Positions 27,868 to 36,232 of a DNA stretch of 64,000 nucleotides are shown piece by piece (position 1 is the first letter of the stretch; every line of letters starts with the position of its first letter). The notes under the pieces are model-generated. The model was not told the origin of the DNA. It worked only from the letters and a program-made list of their open reading frames with translations, and did no database searches. The DNA comes from Microbacterium sp. SA39 (GTDB taxonomy: Bacteria; Actinomycetota; Actinomycetes; Actinomycetales; Microbacteriaceae), in the NCBI RefSeq assembly GCF_000967865.1, contig NZ_JXRU01000023.1, positions 1-64,000 on the forward strand, read 5' to 3'. Made by a program: the position numbers and the translations under genes.

Positions 27868-28908
27868 TCAGAGCGCGGCGGCGATCAGTTCCAGCGTCTG
27901 CGCGCGCCCGGCCGACGTGTTCCGCGGCTCGGATTCGTAGGACCCCGCGACGGGCGACAGCATGACCTCGTCGACGCCGTAGGTCTCCGCGAAGGTGCGC
28001 AGCTCGCGGGCGACGCTCTCTCCGGTGCCGACGAACCACCGCGAGCGTGCGGCCTCGACGACCTGGTCCGTGGCGGCGTCGGTCTCGGCGGCGAGCGCCT
28101 CCTCCACCGTCTCGAGGGCGGTCAACGGCTGGTTCAGCCGCAGCTTCGCCATCATGCGCAGCTGAGGCAGCGCGCGGGCCTCGGCCTCTTCGGCGGTCGG
28201 CGCGGCGACGACGTTGACGGTGAGGAAGGTGCGCGGCGTCGGGTGCTCCTCGCTGGGCTGGTAGCCCGAGCGGTAGAGATCCAGCGCCCGCTCGAGGCCC
28301 TGGCCGGAGAAGTGATTCGCGAAGACGTAGGGGAGCCCCTGGGACGCCGCGAGCTGCGCCGAGTAGTCGCTCGAGCCGAGCAGCCAGACCTCGGGGGCAC
28401 CGGTCGCCGCGGGCGTCGCGCGAACCGTGTACTCGCCGCCGGAAGTGAACCGCAGCGTCGCGCCTTCGCCGGAGACGAGGGCCGCTATGTCCTGCACGTG
28501 GCGAGGGAACTGCTCCACGTCGCTCGAGGTGCCGGCCTGGCGCAGCAGCTGCGTGATCACCGGGTCGCTGCCGGGGGCCCGCCCGAGCCCCAGGTCGATG
28601 CGCCCCGGCGCGATGGCCTCGAGGGCGGCGAACTGCTCGGCGACGATCAGCGGGGCGTGGTTCGGGAGCATGACTCCGCCGGAACCGAGACGCAGCCGCG
28701 TCGTGCGGGTGGCTGCGGCGGCGATCAGCACCGGAGGAGTGGTGGAGGCCACGGCCGGCATGTTGTGGTGCTCGGCGAACCAGTAGCGGCGGTAGCCGAG
28801 ACGGTCGGCTGTCTCGGCCAGGGCGAGCGAGGAGGCGATGGCCTCGGTGCTGGTCTGGCCGGTGCTGACCGGGACGAGATCGAGGACGGAGAGAGCGAGT
28901 TCAGACAT
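27868..28908 (-). CDS. LLM-class (luciferase-like) flavin-dependent oxidoreductase
   Basis: 346 residues from the ATG at 28908, preceded by AGGG. The N-terminus LALSVLDLVPVSTGQT...AETADRLGYRRYWFAEHHNMP is the classic opening of the LuxA-like FMN/F420 monooxygenase family (YhbW/MsnO-like subgroup). A TIM barrel and the C-terminal VDEVMLSPVAGSYESEPR fit. It probably oxidises a small molecule with reduced flavin; the substrate cannot be deduced. It is convergent with none of its neighbours and appears monocistronic. Confidence 0.9.
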   Translation of the reverse strand: MSELALSVLDLVPVSTGQTSTEAIASSLALAETADRLGYRRYWFAEHHNMPAVASTTPPVLIAAAATRTTRLRLGSGGVMLPNHAPLIVAEQFAALEAIAPGRIDLGLGRAPGSDPVITQLLRQAGTSSDVEQFPRHVQDIAALVSGEGATLRFTSGGEYTVRATPAATGAPEVWLLGSSDYSAQLAASQGLPYVFANHFSGQGLERALDLYRSGYQPSEEHPTPRTFLTVNVVAAPTAEEAEARALPQLRMMAKLRLNQPLTALETVEEALAAETDAATDQVVEAARSRWFVGTGESVARELRTFAETYGVDEVMLSPVAGSYESEPRNTSAGRAQTLELIAAAL

Positions 28909-28979
28909 CCCTGTCTGCAACCGGCGGGGCTGCCCGGACATTCCCGCGGGCTCCCGCGTCCGCCCGCTAGCGTGGGCGC

Positions 28980-30710
28980 ATGGATGCCCAGATCTTCTAC
29001 GTGCTCGTCGGGGCGGTCGCTGTCGCAGCCGTCGCGCGCTGGAGGGGGTGGCCCGCACCGCTCCTCGTGACGATCGTCGCGCTCGCCGTGTCGTTCCTGC
29101 CCTTCGTGCCCGAGCTCGACATCGACGGTCACCTGCTGCTGAACCTCGTGCTGCCGCCGCTGCTCTACTCGGCGGCGCTGGACGTCTCGTTCGTCGGGTT
29201 CAAGCGCAGTCTGCCGCAGATCCGTCGGCTCGGCGTCACCCTCGTGCTCCTCACCGCGCTGGCCGTCGGGTTCGTCGCCTGGTGGATCTTCCCCGCGCTC
29301 ACGCTGCCGGGCGCCCTGCTGCTCGGTGCGATCGTCGCCCCGCCGGATGCCGTGTCGGCCGCAGCCATCGGCCGCAAGCTCGGACTCCCGCGGCGCATCA
29401 TGACGGTGCTCTCGGGGGAGAGTCTCATCAACGACGCGACCTCGCTGACGCTCTACCGGGTGTTCGCCGCCATCCTCGCCGGGGCGACGCTCACGGTGCG
29501 GGACGGCGTCTGGCAGTTCCTGCTGGCCGTCGTCGTCGGCGTCGTGATCGGTCTCGTCTTCGGCATCGTGCTGCACCAGTTGCGCATGCGGATCAGCGAC
29601 CCGGTGGTGATCGGCACCGTCGGGCTGCTCGCCCCGTTCGGCGCCTACGCGATCGCCGAACACCTGCTCGGGTCGGGTGTGCTGGCCGTCGTGGCGATGG
29701 GACTCTACGTCGGCTTCAACGCGCCGCGCACCGACTACACGACGCGGCAGCAGGAGAAGCCGCTCTGGCTCTCCGCCGACCTGCTGCTGGAGAGCTTCGT
29801 CTTCGCCTACATCGGGCTGCAGTTCCCGCGTGTGCTCAACGACCTCGGCAGCGAGTCGGTCGGGCACATCATGCTGCTCTCGGCGGCCGTGCTGCTGGTC
29901 GTGCTGATCGTGCGACCGCTGTACATCTACCCCGTGAGCGCCTGGTCGAACTTCCAGGACCGGAAGAGGCTCGCCCGCATGGATCGAGGGATCGCGTCGG
30001 GCGACTTCGACAAGCGCAAGGATCAGTCCCAGCGCTGGGGGCAGTACAGCTCGGAGGAGCTGCGGTCGCAGATCGTCCGCGAGCGGATGGCGGGTCTCCA
30101 GCTCACCTGGAGGGACAACGCCGTCATCTCCTGGGCCGGGATGCGCGGAGTGGTGACGCTCGCGACCGCGCTCGCGGCATCCGATCTGGCGGCGCTCGAC
30201 GACGAGGCCTCGCACGCCATCGTGGTGGTCGCATTCATCGTGACCGTCGCGACCCTGCTGCTGCAGGGGCTCACGCTGCCGATGCTCATCCGCGGTCTCG
30301 GGATCGCGAGCGAGGTCGACGAGGCGGAGGACGAGAAGGCGCTCGCCGCAGTGAAGGAGAAGAGTCGAGCGGCGGGCACGGCGTTCCTCGCCGAGAAGCG
30401 GCTCGAGTGGGAGGCGAAGTACGGCCCGGTCGACGTGGGCGTCTTCGACGCGTTCACGAAGCGGATGACCCGGGTCGAGCAGGACACCGATGAGGCGCAG
30501 CAGGTGGAGGATGCCGCGAGCCGACCATCATTCGACGACCTGGTCGCCCTCTCTCGGGGCTGGCTGCAGGTTCGGCGTGAGATCCTCCTCGCGGAGCGCG
30601 ACGCCGGCAACCTCGACGAGGAGGTCATGCGCGAGCTGCTCACCGCGATGGATGCCGAGGAGCTCGCGCTCGACACCCGCGGCGCCGCGCGCCAGCAGGG
30701 TCGCGCGTAG
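28980..30710 (+). CDS. Na+/H+ antiporter, CPA1 family
   Basis: 576 residues. About twelve TM helices occupy residues 1-440. The ion-binding region is AIVAPPDAVSAAAIGRKLG followed by GESLINDATSLTLYRV, the ND motif of CPA1 exchangers. The C-terminal ~140 residues are a charged cytoplasmic tail (KARRARMKE-like, with ELLTAMDAEELAL), which likely regulates transport. It exports Na+ in exchange for protons and supports pH and salt homeostasis. Start: TAGCGT (28968-28973) ends 6 bases before the ATG, leaderless type. A REP pair and a strong terminator hairpin follow. Confidence 0.93.
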   Translation: MDAQIFYVLVGAVAVAAVARWRGWPAPLLVTIVALAVSFLPFVPELDIDGHLLLNLVLPPLLYSAALDVSFVGFKRSLPQIRRLGVTLVLLTALAVGFVAWWIFPALTLPGALLLGAIVAPPDAVSAAAIGRKLGLPRRIMTVLSGESLINDATSLTLYRVFAAILAGATLTVRDGVWQFLLAVVVGVVIGLVFGIVLHQLRMRISDPVVIGTVGLLAPFGAYAIAEHLLGSGVLAVVAMGLYVGFNAPRTDYTTRQQEKPLWLSADLLLESFVFAYIGLQFPRVLNDLGSESVGHIMLLSAAVLLVVLIVRPLYIYPVSAWSNFQDRKRLARMDRGIASGDFDKRKDQSQRWGQYSSEELRSQIVRERMAGLQLTWRDNAVISWAGMRGVVTLATALAASDLAALDDEASHAIVVVAFIVTVATLLLQGLTLPMLIRGLGIASEVDEAEDEKALAAVKEKSRAAGTAFLAEKRLEWEAKYGPVDVGVFDAFTKRMTRVEQDTDEAQQVEDAASRPSFDDLVALSRGWLQVRREILLAERDAGNLDEEVMRELLTAMDAEELALDTRGAARQQGRA

Positions 30711-30725
30711 CCTCGCCCAGTCGGT

Positions 30726-30804
30726 GCGTTTCGTCTCGCTGGCGCTCGCTCAACGAACGGGGCATCGGTCGTTGAGCGAGGAGCGCAGCGACGAGACGAA
30801 ACGC
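30726..30804. repeat. Inverted pair of family-A REP elements
   Basis: A minus-strand copy (30726-30757, GCGTTTCGTCTCGCTGGCGC...) faces a plus-strand copy (30767-30804, GGTCGTTGAGCGAGGAGCGC...), separated by 9 bases. Paired head to head they can fold into one long hairpin, the arrangement called a REPIN in other bacteria. Confidence 0.85.
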
Positions 30805-30817
30805 CCCGGGAACGCGA

Positions 30818-30850
30818 AAGCGCCTCGCCCCAAGATGGGACGAGGCGCTT
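30818..30850. terminator. Intrinsic terminator-like hairpin between convergent genes
   Basis: AAGCGCCTCG (30818-30827) pairs perfectly with CGAGGCGCTT (30841-30850), with additional C/G pairing in the loop. It lies between the antiporter and symporter genes, which converge, and can serve both. Confidence 0.75.
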
Positions 30851-30862
30851 CGGGAAGCCGCG

Positions 30863-32281
30863 TCAGCGGGTGCTGACGGGCTCCTGGACGGCATCCGACT
30901 CCGGCGCGTCAGAATCGTCGCTGTCGTCGGCGAAGGGCAGGCCCTCACGCGGTGCGTTGTAGAGCTCCTCGTCGAGGATGCCCTCGCGCTTCGCGACGAT
31001 CGTCGGCACGAGCGCCTGGCCCGCGACGTTGACCGCGGTGCGGCCCATGTCGAGGATCGGGTCGATCGCGAGCAGCAGGCCGACGCCCTCGAGCGGCAGG
31101 CCCAGGGTCGACAGGGTGAGGGTCAGCATGACGGTCGCGCCGGTGGTGCCGGCGGTCGCCGCAGAGCCGACGACCGAGACGACCACGATGAGCAGGTACT
31201 GCACGATGTTCAGCTCGATGCCGAAGAACTGCGCGACGAAGATCGCGGCGATGGCCGGGTAGATCGCGGCGCAGCCGTCCATCTTCGTGGTCGCGCCGAA
31301 CGGCACGGCGAAGGAGGCGTAGGAGCGGGGCACGCCGAGGTTGCGCTCGGTGACCCGCTCGGTCAGCGGCAGGGTGCCGATCGAGGAGCGGCTGACGAAG
31401 GCCAGCTGCACTGCGGGCCACACGCCCGAGAAATACTGCTTGATCGACAGGCCGTGCGTCTTCACCAGGATCGGGTAGACGACGAAGATCACGAGGGCGA
31501 GGCCGATGTAGACCGCGGCGGCGAACCAGGCGAGAGAGGCGAGCTTCTCCCAGCCGTACTCGACCACGGCGGCGCCGATCAGGCCGAAGGTGCCGAGCGG
31601 GGCGATGCGGATGATCCACCACAGCACGCGCTGGATGACCTTGAGCAGCGACTCGGTGAACGCGAGGAACGGCTCGGCCTTCTTGCCGGCCTTGAGGGCG
31701 GCGATGCCCACGGCCACGGCGATGACGATCACCTGGAGGATGTTGAAGTTGACACTCGACGAGAAGGTGCCTTCTGCAGCGCCCGGATTCGTGCTGACGC
31801 TCAGCCCGAGGAAGTTCTGCGGGATGAGTCCGAGCAGGAAGTTCCACCAGGTGCCGACCGTGTACGGATCGCCCGGCTCGAGGCCGTCGCCGGCCTTCGA
31901 ACCCGGCTGGATGATGAGGCCGAGCGCGATGCCGATGCTCACGGCGATGAACGCGGTGATCGCGAACCACAGCAGCGTCTGGCCGGCGAGGCGCGCGGCG
32001 TTCTGCACGCGGCGCAGGTTCGAGATGCTCGCGACGATGGCCGTGAAGATCAGCGGCACGACGGCGGCGCGGAGCAGCGTCACGTACGAGCTGCCGATCG
32101 TGTCGAGAGTCGCGGAGAGACCGTTCGGGCTGTCGGCGGTGGCGCCGAGGTTGCGTGCGATCAGGCCGGCGGAGACGCCGAGGACGAGGGCCGCGAGGAT
32201 CTGGAAGCCGAAGGACGTCAGCAGCTTCCGGACCGGACCGCGGGTGTCAGGCGCCTTCTGGGCGCGTGCGGTGGTGCTCAT
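30863..32281 (-). CDS. Dicarboxylate/amino acid:cation symporter (DAACS/GltP family)
   Basis: 472 residues, membrane protein with the glutamate transporter fold: the serine-rich hairpin SRSSIGTLPLTERVT, TKMDGCAAIYPAIAAIFVAQ in TM7, and DMGRTAVNVAGQALVPTIVA in TM8. It imports C4-dicarboxylates or acidic amino acids with Na+ or H+. The C-terminal tail is acidic and disordered (DDSDDSDAPESD). GGAG lies about 10 bases before the ATG. Substrate choice between dicarboxylate and glutamate cannot be settled by eye. Confidence 0.92.
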   Translation of the reverse strand: MSTTARAQKAPDTRGPVRKLLTSFGFQILAALVLGVSAGLIARNLGATADSPNGLSATLDTIGSSYVTLLRAAVVPLIFTAIVASISNLRRVQNAARLAGQTLLWFAITAFIAVSIGIALGLIIQPGSKAGDGLEPGDPYTVGTWWNFLLGLIPQNFLGLSVSTNPGAAEGTFSSSVNFNILQVIVIAVAVGIAALKAGKKAEPFLAFTESLLKVIQRVLWWIIRIAPLGTFGLIGAAVVEYGWEKLASLAWFAAAVYIGLALVIFVVYPILVKTHGLSIKQYFSGVWPAVQLAFVSRSSIGTLPLTERVTERNLGVPRSYASFAVPFGATTKMDGCAAIYPAIAAIFVAQFFGIELNIVQYLLIVVVSVVGSAATAGTTGATVMLTLTLSTLGLPLEGVGLLLAIDPILDMGRTAVNVAGQALVPTIVAKREGILDEELYNAPREGLPFADDSDDSDAPESDAVQEPVSTR

Positions 32282-32375
32282 GTGGGGTGGAACTCCAGGG
32301 AGAAATCGCGGCGTGCCGAGTGCACGCCATAACGCCCAACGCTAGGAGCGCCTGTTCATTCCCGGGGCCGATATG

Positions 32376-32416
32376 ACGAAGGATGACGGATGCTGTGCGC
32401 ATCCGTCATCCTTCGT
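32376..32416. terminator. Perfect 17-bp stem terminator downstream of the lipoprotein gene
   Basis: ACGAAGGATGACGGATG (32376-32392) and its exact complement (32400-32416) enclose a 7-base loop. It lies 24 bases beyond the stop of the leftward lipoprotein gene. Confidence 0.85.
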
Positions 32417-32439
32417 TCGCTGCGACCTGCCGGCGAGGG

Positions 32440-32727
32440 TCAGGCGATGCACTCCTGCACGTTGTCCTCGCCGTTCGCGAGGAACGTGAGGGTCTCGTTG
32501 CTCAGCTCGGAGTCGACGAGGTAGTCCGCGAGGCACTCGGCGGCGTCGGCGTCGATCTGGTCGCCCATGCCCTGCGTCTCGAAGAACTCCGTGAGGCCCT
32601 TCGCGACGTCGGCTTCCGACGGACGGCTGGGGCCGCCGCATGCGGCGAGGGAGAAGGCAAGGGCGGCGATGGGCAGCGCCATGAGAAGGCGGGCGGGGGT
32701 GCGCAGGTTCCGGTCGTTGATCGTCAT
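32440..32727 (-). CDS. Small lipoprotein of unknown function
   Basis: 95 residues. Signal peptide with basic n-region and hydrophobic stretch (ARLLMALPIAALAFSLAAC), lipobox cysteine at residue 30, then an acidic, probably helical domain of about 60 residues with two further cysteines (C65 and C93) that might form a disulphide. It is expected to be anchored to the outer face of the membrane. Start: TAGCGT (32740-32735) is 7 bases before the ATG, leaderless type. Flanked downstream by a perfect terminator, so monocistronic. No family recognised. Confidence 0.75.
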   Translation of the reverse strand: MTINDRNLRTPARLLMALPIAALAFSLAACGGPSRPSEADVAKGLTEFFETQGMGDQIDADAAECLADYLVDSELSNETLTFLANGEDNVQECIA

Positions 32728-32835
32728 GCTGATCACGCTAGCGGTGTATCGGAATATCGGCGGAGGGGTTGCATGGGGAGAGATGCCCACGGTTCGCCAC
32801 TCCCGCGCACGCCCTGGCTCTGCCACGATGTCCTC

Positions 32836-33216
32836 ATGTTCATCGTGACCACGAACGACGTCCCCGGCTACCGCATCACGCAGGTGCTCGGCGAGGTCAT
32901 GGGCCTGACCGTGCGGTCGACCGACTTCGGGCAGAGCTTCACCGCCGGTTTCCGCTCGCTCGGCGGCGGCGAGATCCCCGAATACACGCAGGTCATGTAC
33001 GAGAGCCGTCAGGTCGTCATGGGCCGGATGTGGGCCGAGGCGCAGCAGCGCGGCGCGAACGCGATCGTCGCGATGCGCTTCGACACCGGATCGATCGGCA
33101 ACTTCAGCGAGGTCTGCGGCTACGGTACGGCCGTCGTCGTCGAGCCGCTCGGACAGCCCGCGCCACCGGCATCCGCCCCTCCGACGCCTCCGCACACTCC
33201 GCCGCCCGCGGTCTGA
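32836..33216 (+). CDS. YbjQ family (UPF0145) protein
   Basis: 126 residues from the ATG at 32836; the upstream open frame is antisense to the lipoprotein gene. The YbjQ core is complete: TTNDVPGYRITQVLGEVMGLTVRS ... GGGEIPEYTQVMYESRQVVMGRMWAEAQQRGANAIVAMRFDTGSI. A Pro-rich tail of ~20 residues follows. The family forms pentameric beta-sandwich rings, once proposed to bind heavy metals; the role is unknown. CACGAT at 32824-32829 sits 6 bases upstream of the start, consistent with leaderless expression. Confidence 0.9.
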   Translation: MFIVTTNDVPGYRITQVLGEVMGLTVRSTDFGQSFTAGFRSLGGGEIPEYTQVMYESRQVVMGRMWAEAQQRGANAIVAMRFDTGSIGNFSEVCGYGTAVVVEPLGQPAPPASAPPTPPHTPPPAV

Positions 33217-33220
33217 GGCG

Positions 33221-33655
33221 TCAGGCCTCCGAAGCCGGATCGAACCACTTCAGGTTCGGGAATCGCCCGAAGCCTCGGTCGCGGGTGGCGAGACGGGCGT
33301 TGTTCGCAAGGCAGAGCGCCGCGAGGTAGGCATCAGGCACGAGATTCCCGCGGATGCCGGCGTCGTCGGCGGAGAGAGCGTCGAGGCGATCCCACGCCGG
33401 TGCCCCCGCCGTCAGCCATTGCGTGCGCGGCGCCGCGAGCAGAATTCGCGTGAAGCCCATGGCCGCTTCGATGGGAGCGGGTGCGGTCGTGATGCGCGGG
33501 TGCGTCACGATACGCACGAAGCTGCTCAGGATCGTGTCGGAGACGCCGATGGGCTCGCGAGCGACCGCCTCGTTGAGCCAGGGTGCGTACGTCGAATGCT
33601 CTGCGGCATCAGCGCGGAACGCGTAGACGAGGATGCTGACGTCGGGGACGATCAC
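33221..33655 (-). CDS. VapC-like PIN-domain toxin
   Basis: 144 residues. PIN-domain acidic residues are visible in IVPDVSILVYAFRAD (D5), VPDAYLAALC and ATRDRGFGRFPNL. VapC toxins are Mg2+-dependent ribonucleases, often cleaving tRNA or rRNA. The start overlaps the stop of the upstream antitoxin gene (ATGA), the classical toxin-antitoxin arrangement. It matches the actinobacterial VapC group that opens with (I)VPDVNVLVYAFR. Confidence 0.88.
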   Translation of the reverse strand: MIVPDVSILVYAFRADAAEHSTYAPWLNEAVAREPIGVSDTILSSFVRIVTHPRITTAPAPIEAAMGFTRILLAAPRTQWLTAGAPAWDRLDALSADDAGIRGNLVPDAYLAALCLANNARLATRDRGFGRFPNLKWFDPASEA

Positions 33656-33909
33656 CGGCTCGGGACCTCGTCCAGCGCTTCCCAGAGCGCATCACGGTCG
33701 TCGATGTCGACGAGGAAATGCGAGGTGCTCGGATCTCCGAAGGTCGGCAACGGCGCGGCGGGGGCCATCGCCTCACTCTTCGCGAGACGATCCCGAAGCG
33801 CCTCTTCGATGAAGCTGGTCAACGTGCGCCCTTCGGCGGCGGCGCGAATCTTCGCCTGGGCGGCCAGCGCTTCAGAGAGATTCAATGTCGTACGCACGCA
33901 GACAAGCAT
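33652..33909 (-). CDS. VapB-like antitoxin
   Basis: 85 residues from the ATG at 33909 (GGAAG a few bases upstream); a GTG at 33897 giving 81 residues starting VRTTLNLSEALAAQAK is an equally plausible start and is closer to the family's usual N-terminus. It has a ribbon-helix-helix pattern (TTLNLSEALAAQAKIRAAAEGRTLTSFIEEALRDRL), then a toxin-binding tail with PTFG and a stretch DIDDRDALWEALDE. It binds VapC and the operon promoter. The operon lies directly downstream of the HTH/DUF2975 unit with a 35-base gap. Confidence 0.85.
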   Translation of the reverse strand: MLVCVRTTLNLSEALAAQAKIRAAAEGRTLTSFIEEALRDRLAKSEAMAPAAPLPTFGDPSTSHFLVDIDDRDALWEALDEVPSR

Positions 33910-33944
33910 ACGCTTCCAGGCAGACATCTGCCTCGAGACGAATG

Positions 33945-34181
33945 TCAGCGCGGAGCCAGCACCAGCAGCTCCCCGACTTCGCACCCGAGGGCATCGCAGA
34001 TCGCCCGCAGAGTCGAGTAGCGGATCGCCCGCGCGCGGTCGTTCTTCAGCACCGACAAGTTCACGATGCTCACGCCGACCAGCCCGCTCAGCTCGGTCAG
34101 CGTCATCCCGCGTTCGGCGAGCAGCTCGTCGAGTCGGCAGTGGATGCCGGTGAACTCGTCGTCGTTCTCGGCCGGGCTCAC
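33945..34181 (-). CDS. Small Cro/CI-type HTH regulator (YozG-like)
   Basis: 78 residues from a GTG overlapping the stop of the upstream membrane gene (GTGA). Nearly the whole protein is one helix-turn-helix: LDELLAERGMTLTELSGLVGVSIVNLSVLKNDRARAIRYSTLRAICDALGCEVGELL. Single-domain HTH proteins of this type are commonly encoded beside DUF2975 (YoaS-like) membrane proteins, as with YozG/YoaS in Bacillus. It is the last gene of a coupled four-gene unit, and probably binds the inverted repeat at 36233-36283 to regulate the unit. The operator assignment is inference. Confidence 0.82.
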   Translation of the reverse strand: MSPAENDDEFTGIHCRLDELLAERGMTLTELSGLVGVSIVNLSVLKNDRARAIRYSTLRAICDALGCEVGELLVLAPR

Positions 34182-34951
34182 ACCAGGCCCTCCGTGTCCT
34201 TCTGAAGGCGCGCCGTCTCCTGCGCCAGATGCTCGCGCTCCTGCTGCAGGCGTGATCCCTCGCGGAAGACCGCAGCGAGAGCGGCGAGGCCCAAGGCGCC
34301 GACGAACGGAAGCGGCGTGACGGTCAACTGGAAGCCCCGGGGGTACCACTCGCTACTGAGCTCGAAGACCTCGCGCAGAGCGGCCGTCGCCGCGATCGAG
34401 CCCAGGAGATCGGATGCGACTCCGAGGACCAGCACGGCGATCGCGCCGCCCGTGAGGGCGCGAGTCACGATGCGCGAGAACGTCGCTCCGCGCAGCGTCT
34501 GGAAGCAGATGATCGCCAGAATCAATGCGGGCATGGTCGTCAGCGCCACCGTTGACAGCTGCGCCGCAGCGGCGAGAAGCCGCAGGCCGAGCGACGCGTT
34601 GCCGACGGTGAAGTCGGCGAGCGCATTTCCGCCACAGGTCAGCATCGTTCCTGCACTGTCACCGAACTCTGAACACGGGAGGCCCGTGGGCCAGTCCACC
34701 CGGACATCGGTCGCGCCATGGAACTCCGCGAAGTCCACGCTGAACGCCTTGATGATGATGATGACCGCTCCGACTCCCGACAGCATCACCCACCAACCGG
34801 AGATCGCGAGCGCGGCGTCGAGCGCGATCGTCCTGCTCCCCTTCTTCCTGCCGCGCCAGACCACGATGCCGACGACGGCCGCGATGGCGGCCAGCACGAG
34901 GCCGATGTTGAGGAGCGAGGGCCAGACCTCCTCCGAGCCGAAGCTGAGCAT
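34178..34951 (-). CDS. DUF2975-like membrane protein, third of three tandem paralogues
   Basis: 257 residues with about five hydrophobic segments. The first (LLNIGLVLAAIAAVVGIVVW) is followed by a basic loop, and a periplasmic loop holds two cysteines (LPCSEFG and LTCGG). The protein ends in a charged coiled segment (REGSRLQQEREHLAQETARLQ) with KDTEGLV at the C-terminus. The same T-E-G-L-V end closes the other two membrane proteins of the unit and is characteristic of DUF2975/YoaS-type proteins. Function unknown; possibly a membrane signal partner of the small HTH protein whose start overlaps its stop. It has clearly diverged from its two neighbours. Confidence 0.7.
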   Translation of the reverse strand: MLSFGSEEVWPSLLNIGLVLAAIAAVVGIVVWRGRKKGSRTIALDAALAISGWWVMLSGVGAVIIIIKAFSVDFAEFHGATDVRVDWPTGLPCSEFGDSAGTMLTCGGNALADFTVGNASLGLRLLAAAAQLSTVALTTMPALILAIICFQTLRGATFSRIVTRALTGGAIAVLVLGVASDLLGSIAATAALREVFELSSEWYPRGFQLTVTPLPFVGALGLAALAAVFREGSRLQQEREHLAQETARLQKDTEGLV

Positions 34952-35592
34952 CAGACGAGCCCTTCCGTTTCCTTCTCGAGTGCCGCTTTCTCCTGCCGGA
35001 GGCGGATGCCGCGGCGGAACGCGACCGCGATCAGCCCCACGGCGACGCCAGCGGCGAAGATCGGCGTGACCGTCCAGAACTCGATCGGATGCACCGGCTC
35101 GACGATGCCGATTCCCAGGGCAGCGGTGACGCCATTGCGCCCCATCTTCTCCAGGATCACGATGACCATAGGCGCGGCCACCAGGGTCCAGCCGATCGCA
35201 TCGAAGGCGCGTGCGTTACCGGGGACGAAGATCCGGCCGCGGAGGAGGTTGAACGCGACGAGTGCAACCGAGCCGATCACGACGAGTGCCGCCAGCGCCC
35301 ACAGCGCGATGCCGCCGATGATCGCGGCGATCGACACCGGATCCACACCGGTCGCGAACACCATCGCCTGCTGGGCGATGCCCTCGACCGTCACCGCGCC
35401 GGAACCGGTCGTCGCGGAGATCGGCTGTTCGTCGATGGGGATCGACCAGGCGATTCCGGCATCGCGGAACGTGCTTGCTAAACGGAGCGCTGTGGAGATC
35501 CCCACGATGACGAGCGCAGCGGCGCTGAAGAGGATGACGGTGATGGCATCCGCCGTCTCGGAGCGGGTGGGGGCAGCAGTGGTGGCAGCCAT
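34951..35592 (-). CDS. DUF2975-like membrane protein, second of three
   Basis: 213 residues from the ATG that overlaps the previous stop by one base (TGATG); the longer frame to 35880 mirrors the first paralogue. Four TM segments: residues about 14-33, an intramembrane or periplasmic stretch, then three more (IAAIIGGIALWALAALVVIGSVALVAF and so on). The third TM is followed by LLRGRIFVPGNARAFDAIGW, which matches the RLFTGRPFTKAATWGIA motif of the first paralogue. It ends in RQEKAALEKETEGLV. Function unknown. Confidence 0.75.
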   Translation of the reverse strand: MAATTAAPTRSETADAITVILFSAAALVIVGISTALRLASTFRDAGIAWSIPIDEQPISATTGSGAVTVEGIAQQAMVFATGVDPVSIAAIIGGIALWALAALVVIGSVALVAFNLLRGRIFVPGNARAFDAIGWTLVAAPMVIVILEKMGRNGVTAALGIGIVEPVHPIEFWTVTPIFAAGVAVGLIAVAFRRGIRLRQEKAALEKETEGLV

Positions 35593-36218
35593 CAGACGAG
35601 TCCTTCCGTGTCGCGCTGCATGCGCTGTCCGATCTCGAATGCCCCCGCGATCACGGCCAGGGCGAAGCCCCATCCGAGTGGGGCGAGGTCGATGCTCATC
35701 TCGAAGCCTGCGAGACCCACCGCCTCGAGGCCCAGTTCGTCCGTGATCTCGAAGTGGGCGTTCGCACGCACCGCCTGGCTCATGAGGCCGCCGAACATCA
35801 CGATGAGGGACGCCGTCGCGATTCCCCAGGTCGCCGCCTTCGTGAACGGGCGCCCGGTGAAGAGCCGTACGCACAGCCACGCGACCACGACGCAGAGGCT
35901 GATCACGCCGATCACCCCGAGCAGGTCCGCGAGGGCGAGCAGGACTCGTGGCGACGTCGAGAGCCCTTCGACGCTCAGCGTGACGCTGTCGAACGTGGCG
36001 TCGATCACGGAGGGCGCGTCGGAGATGCGCTCAGCGGAAGGGTCGGCCAGGGCCATCCCGCGAACCGTCACGGCATCAGCGGTCATCGTGGTCACCGAGC
36101 GCGCGATCATCCCGATGACGTCGATGAGCGCGATCGCCGCGGCCGCTCCGGCGATGAACCCCAGAATGGTCTTCTCCACGAGGCTCGCCGCCCGCGCCGC
36201 CCGTTGCGTCTCCGTCAT
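35592..36218 (-). CDS. DUF2975-like membrane protein, first of three
   Basis: 208 residues, start preceded by a strong GGGGGAAG Shine-Dalgarno. Four hydrophobic segments with a ~60-residue extracytoplasmic loop between TM1 and TM2. The cytosolic motif is CVRLFTGRPFTKAATWGIA, and the C-terminus is FEIGQRMQRDTEGLV. It is the promoter-proximal gene of the unit; its stop overlaps the start of the second paralogue (TGATG). The family is known mainly from pairing with small Cro/CI-type regulators. A role as a membrane-bound sensor or anti-regulator is only a hypothesis. Confidence 0.78.
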   Translation of the reverse strand: MTETQRAARAASLVEKTILGFIAGAAAAIALIDVIGMIARSVTTMTADAVTVRGMALADPSAERISDAPSVIDATFDSVTLSVEGLSTSPRVLLALADLLGVIGVISLCVVVAWLCVRLFTGRPFTKAATWGIATASLIVMFGGLMSQAVRANAHFEITDELGLEAVGLAGFEMSIDLAPLGWGFALAVIAGAFEIGQRMQRDTEGLV

Positions 36219-36232
36219 GACTTCCCCCTGAC

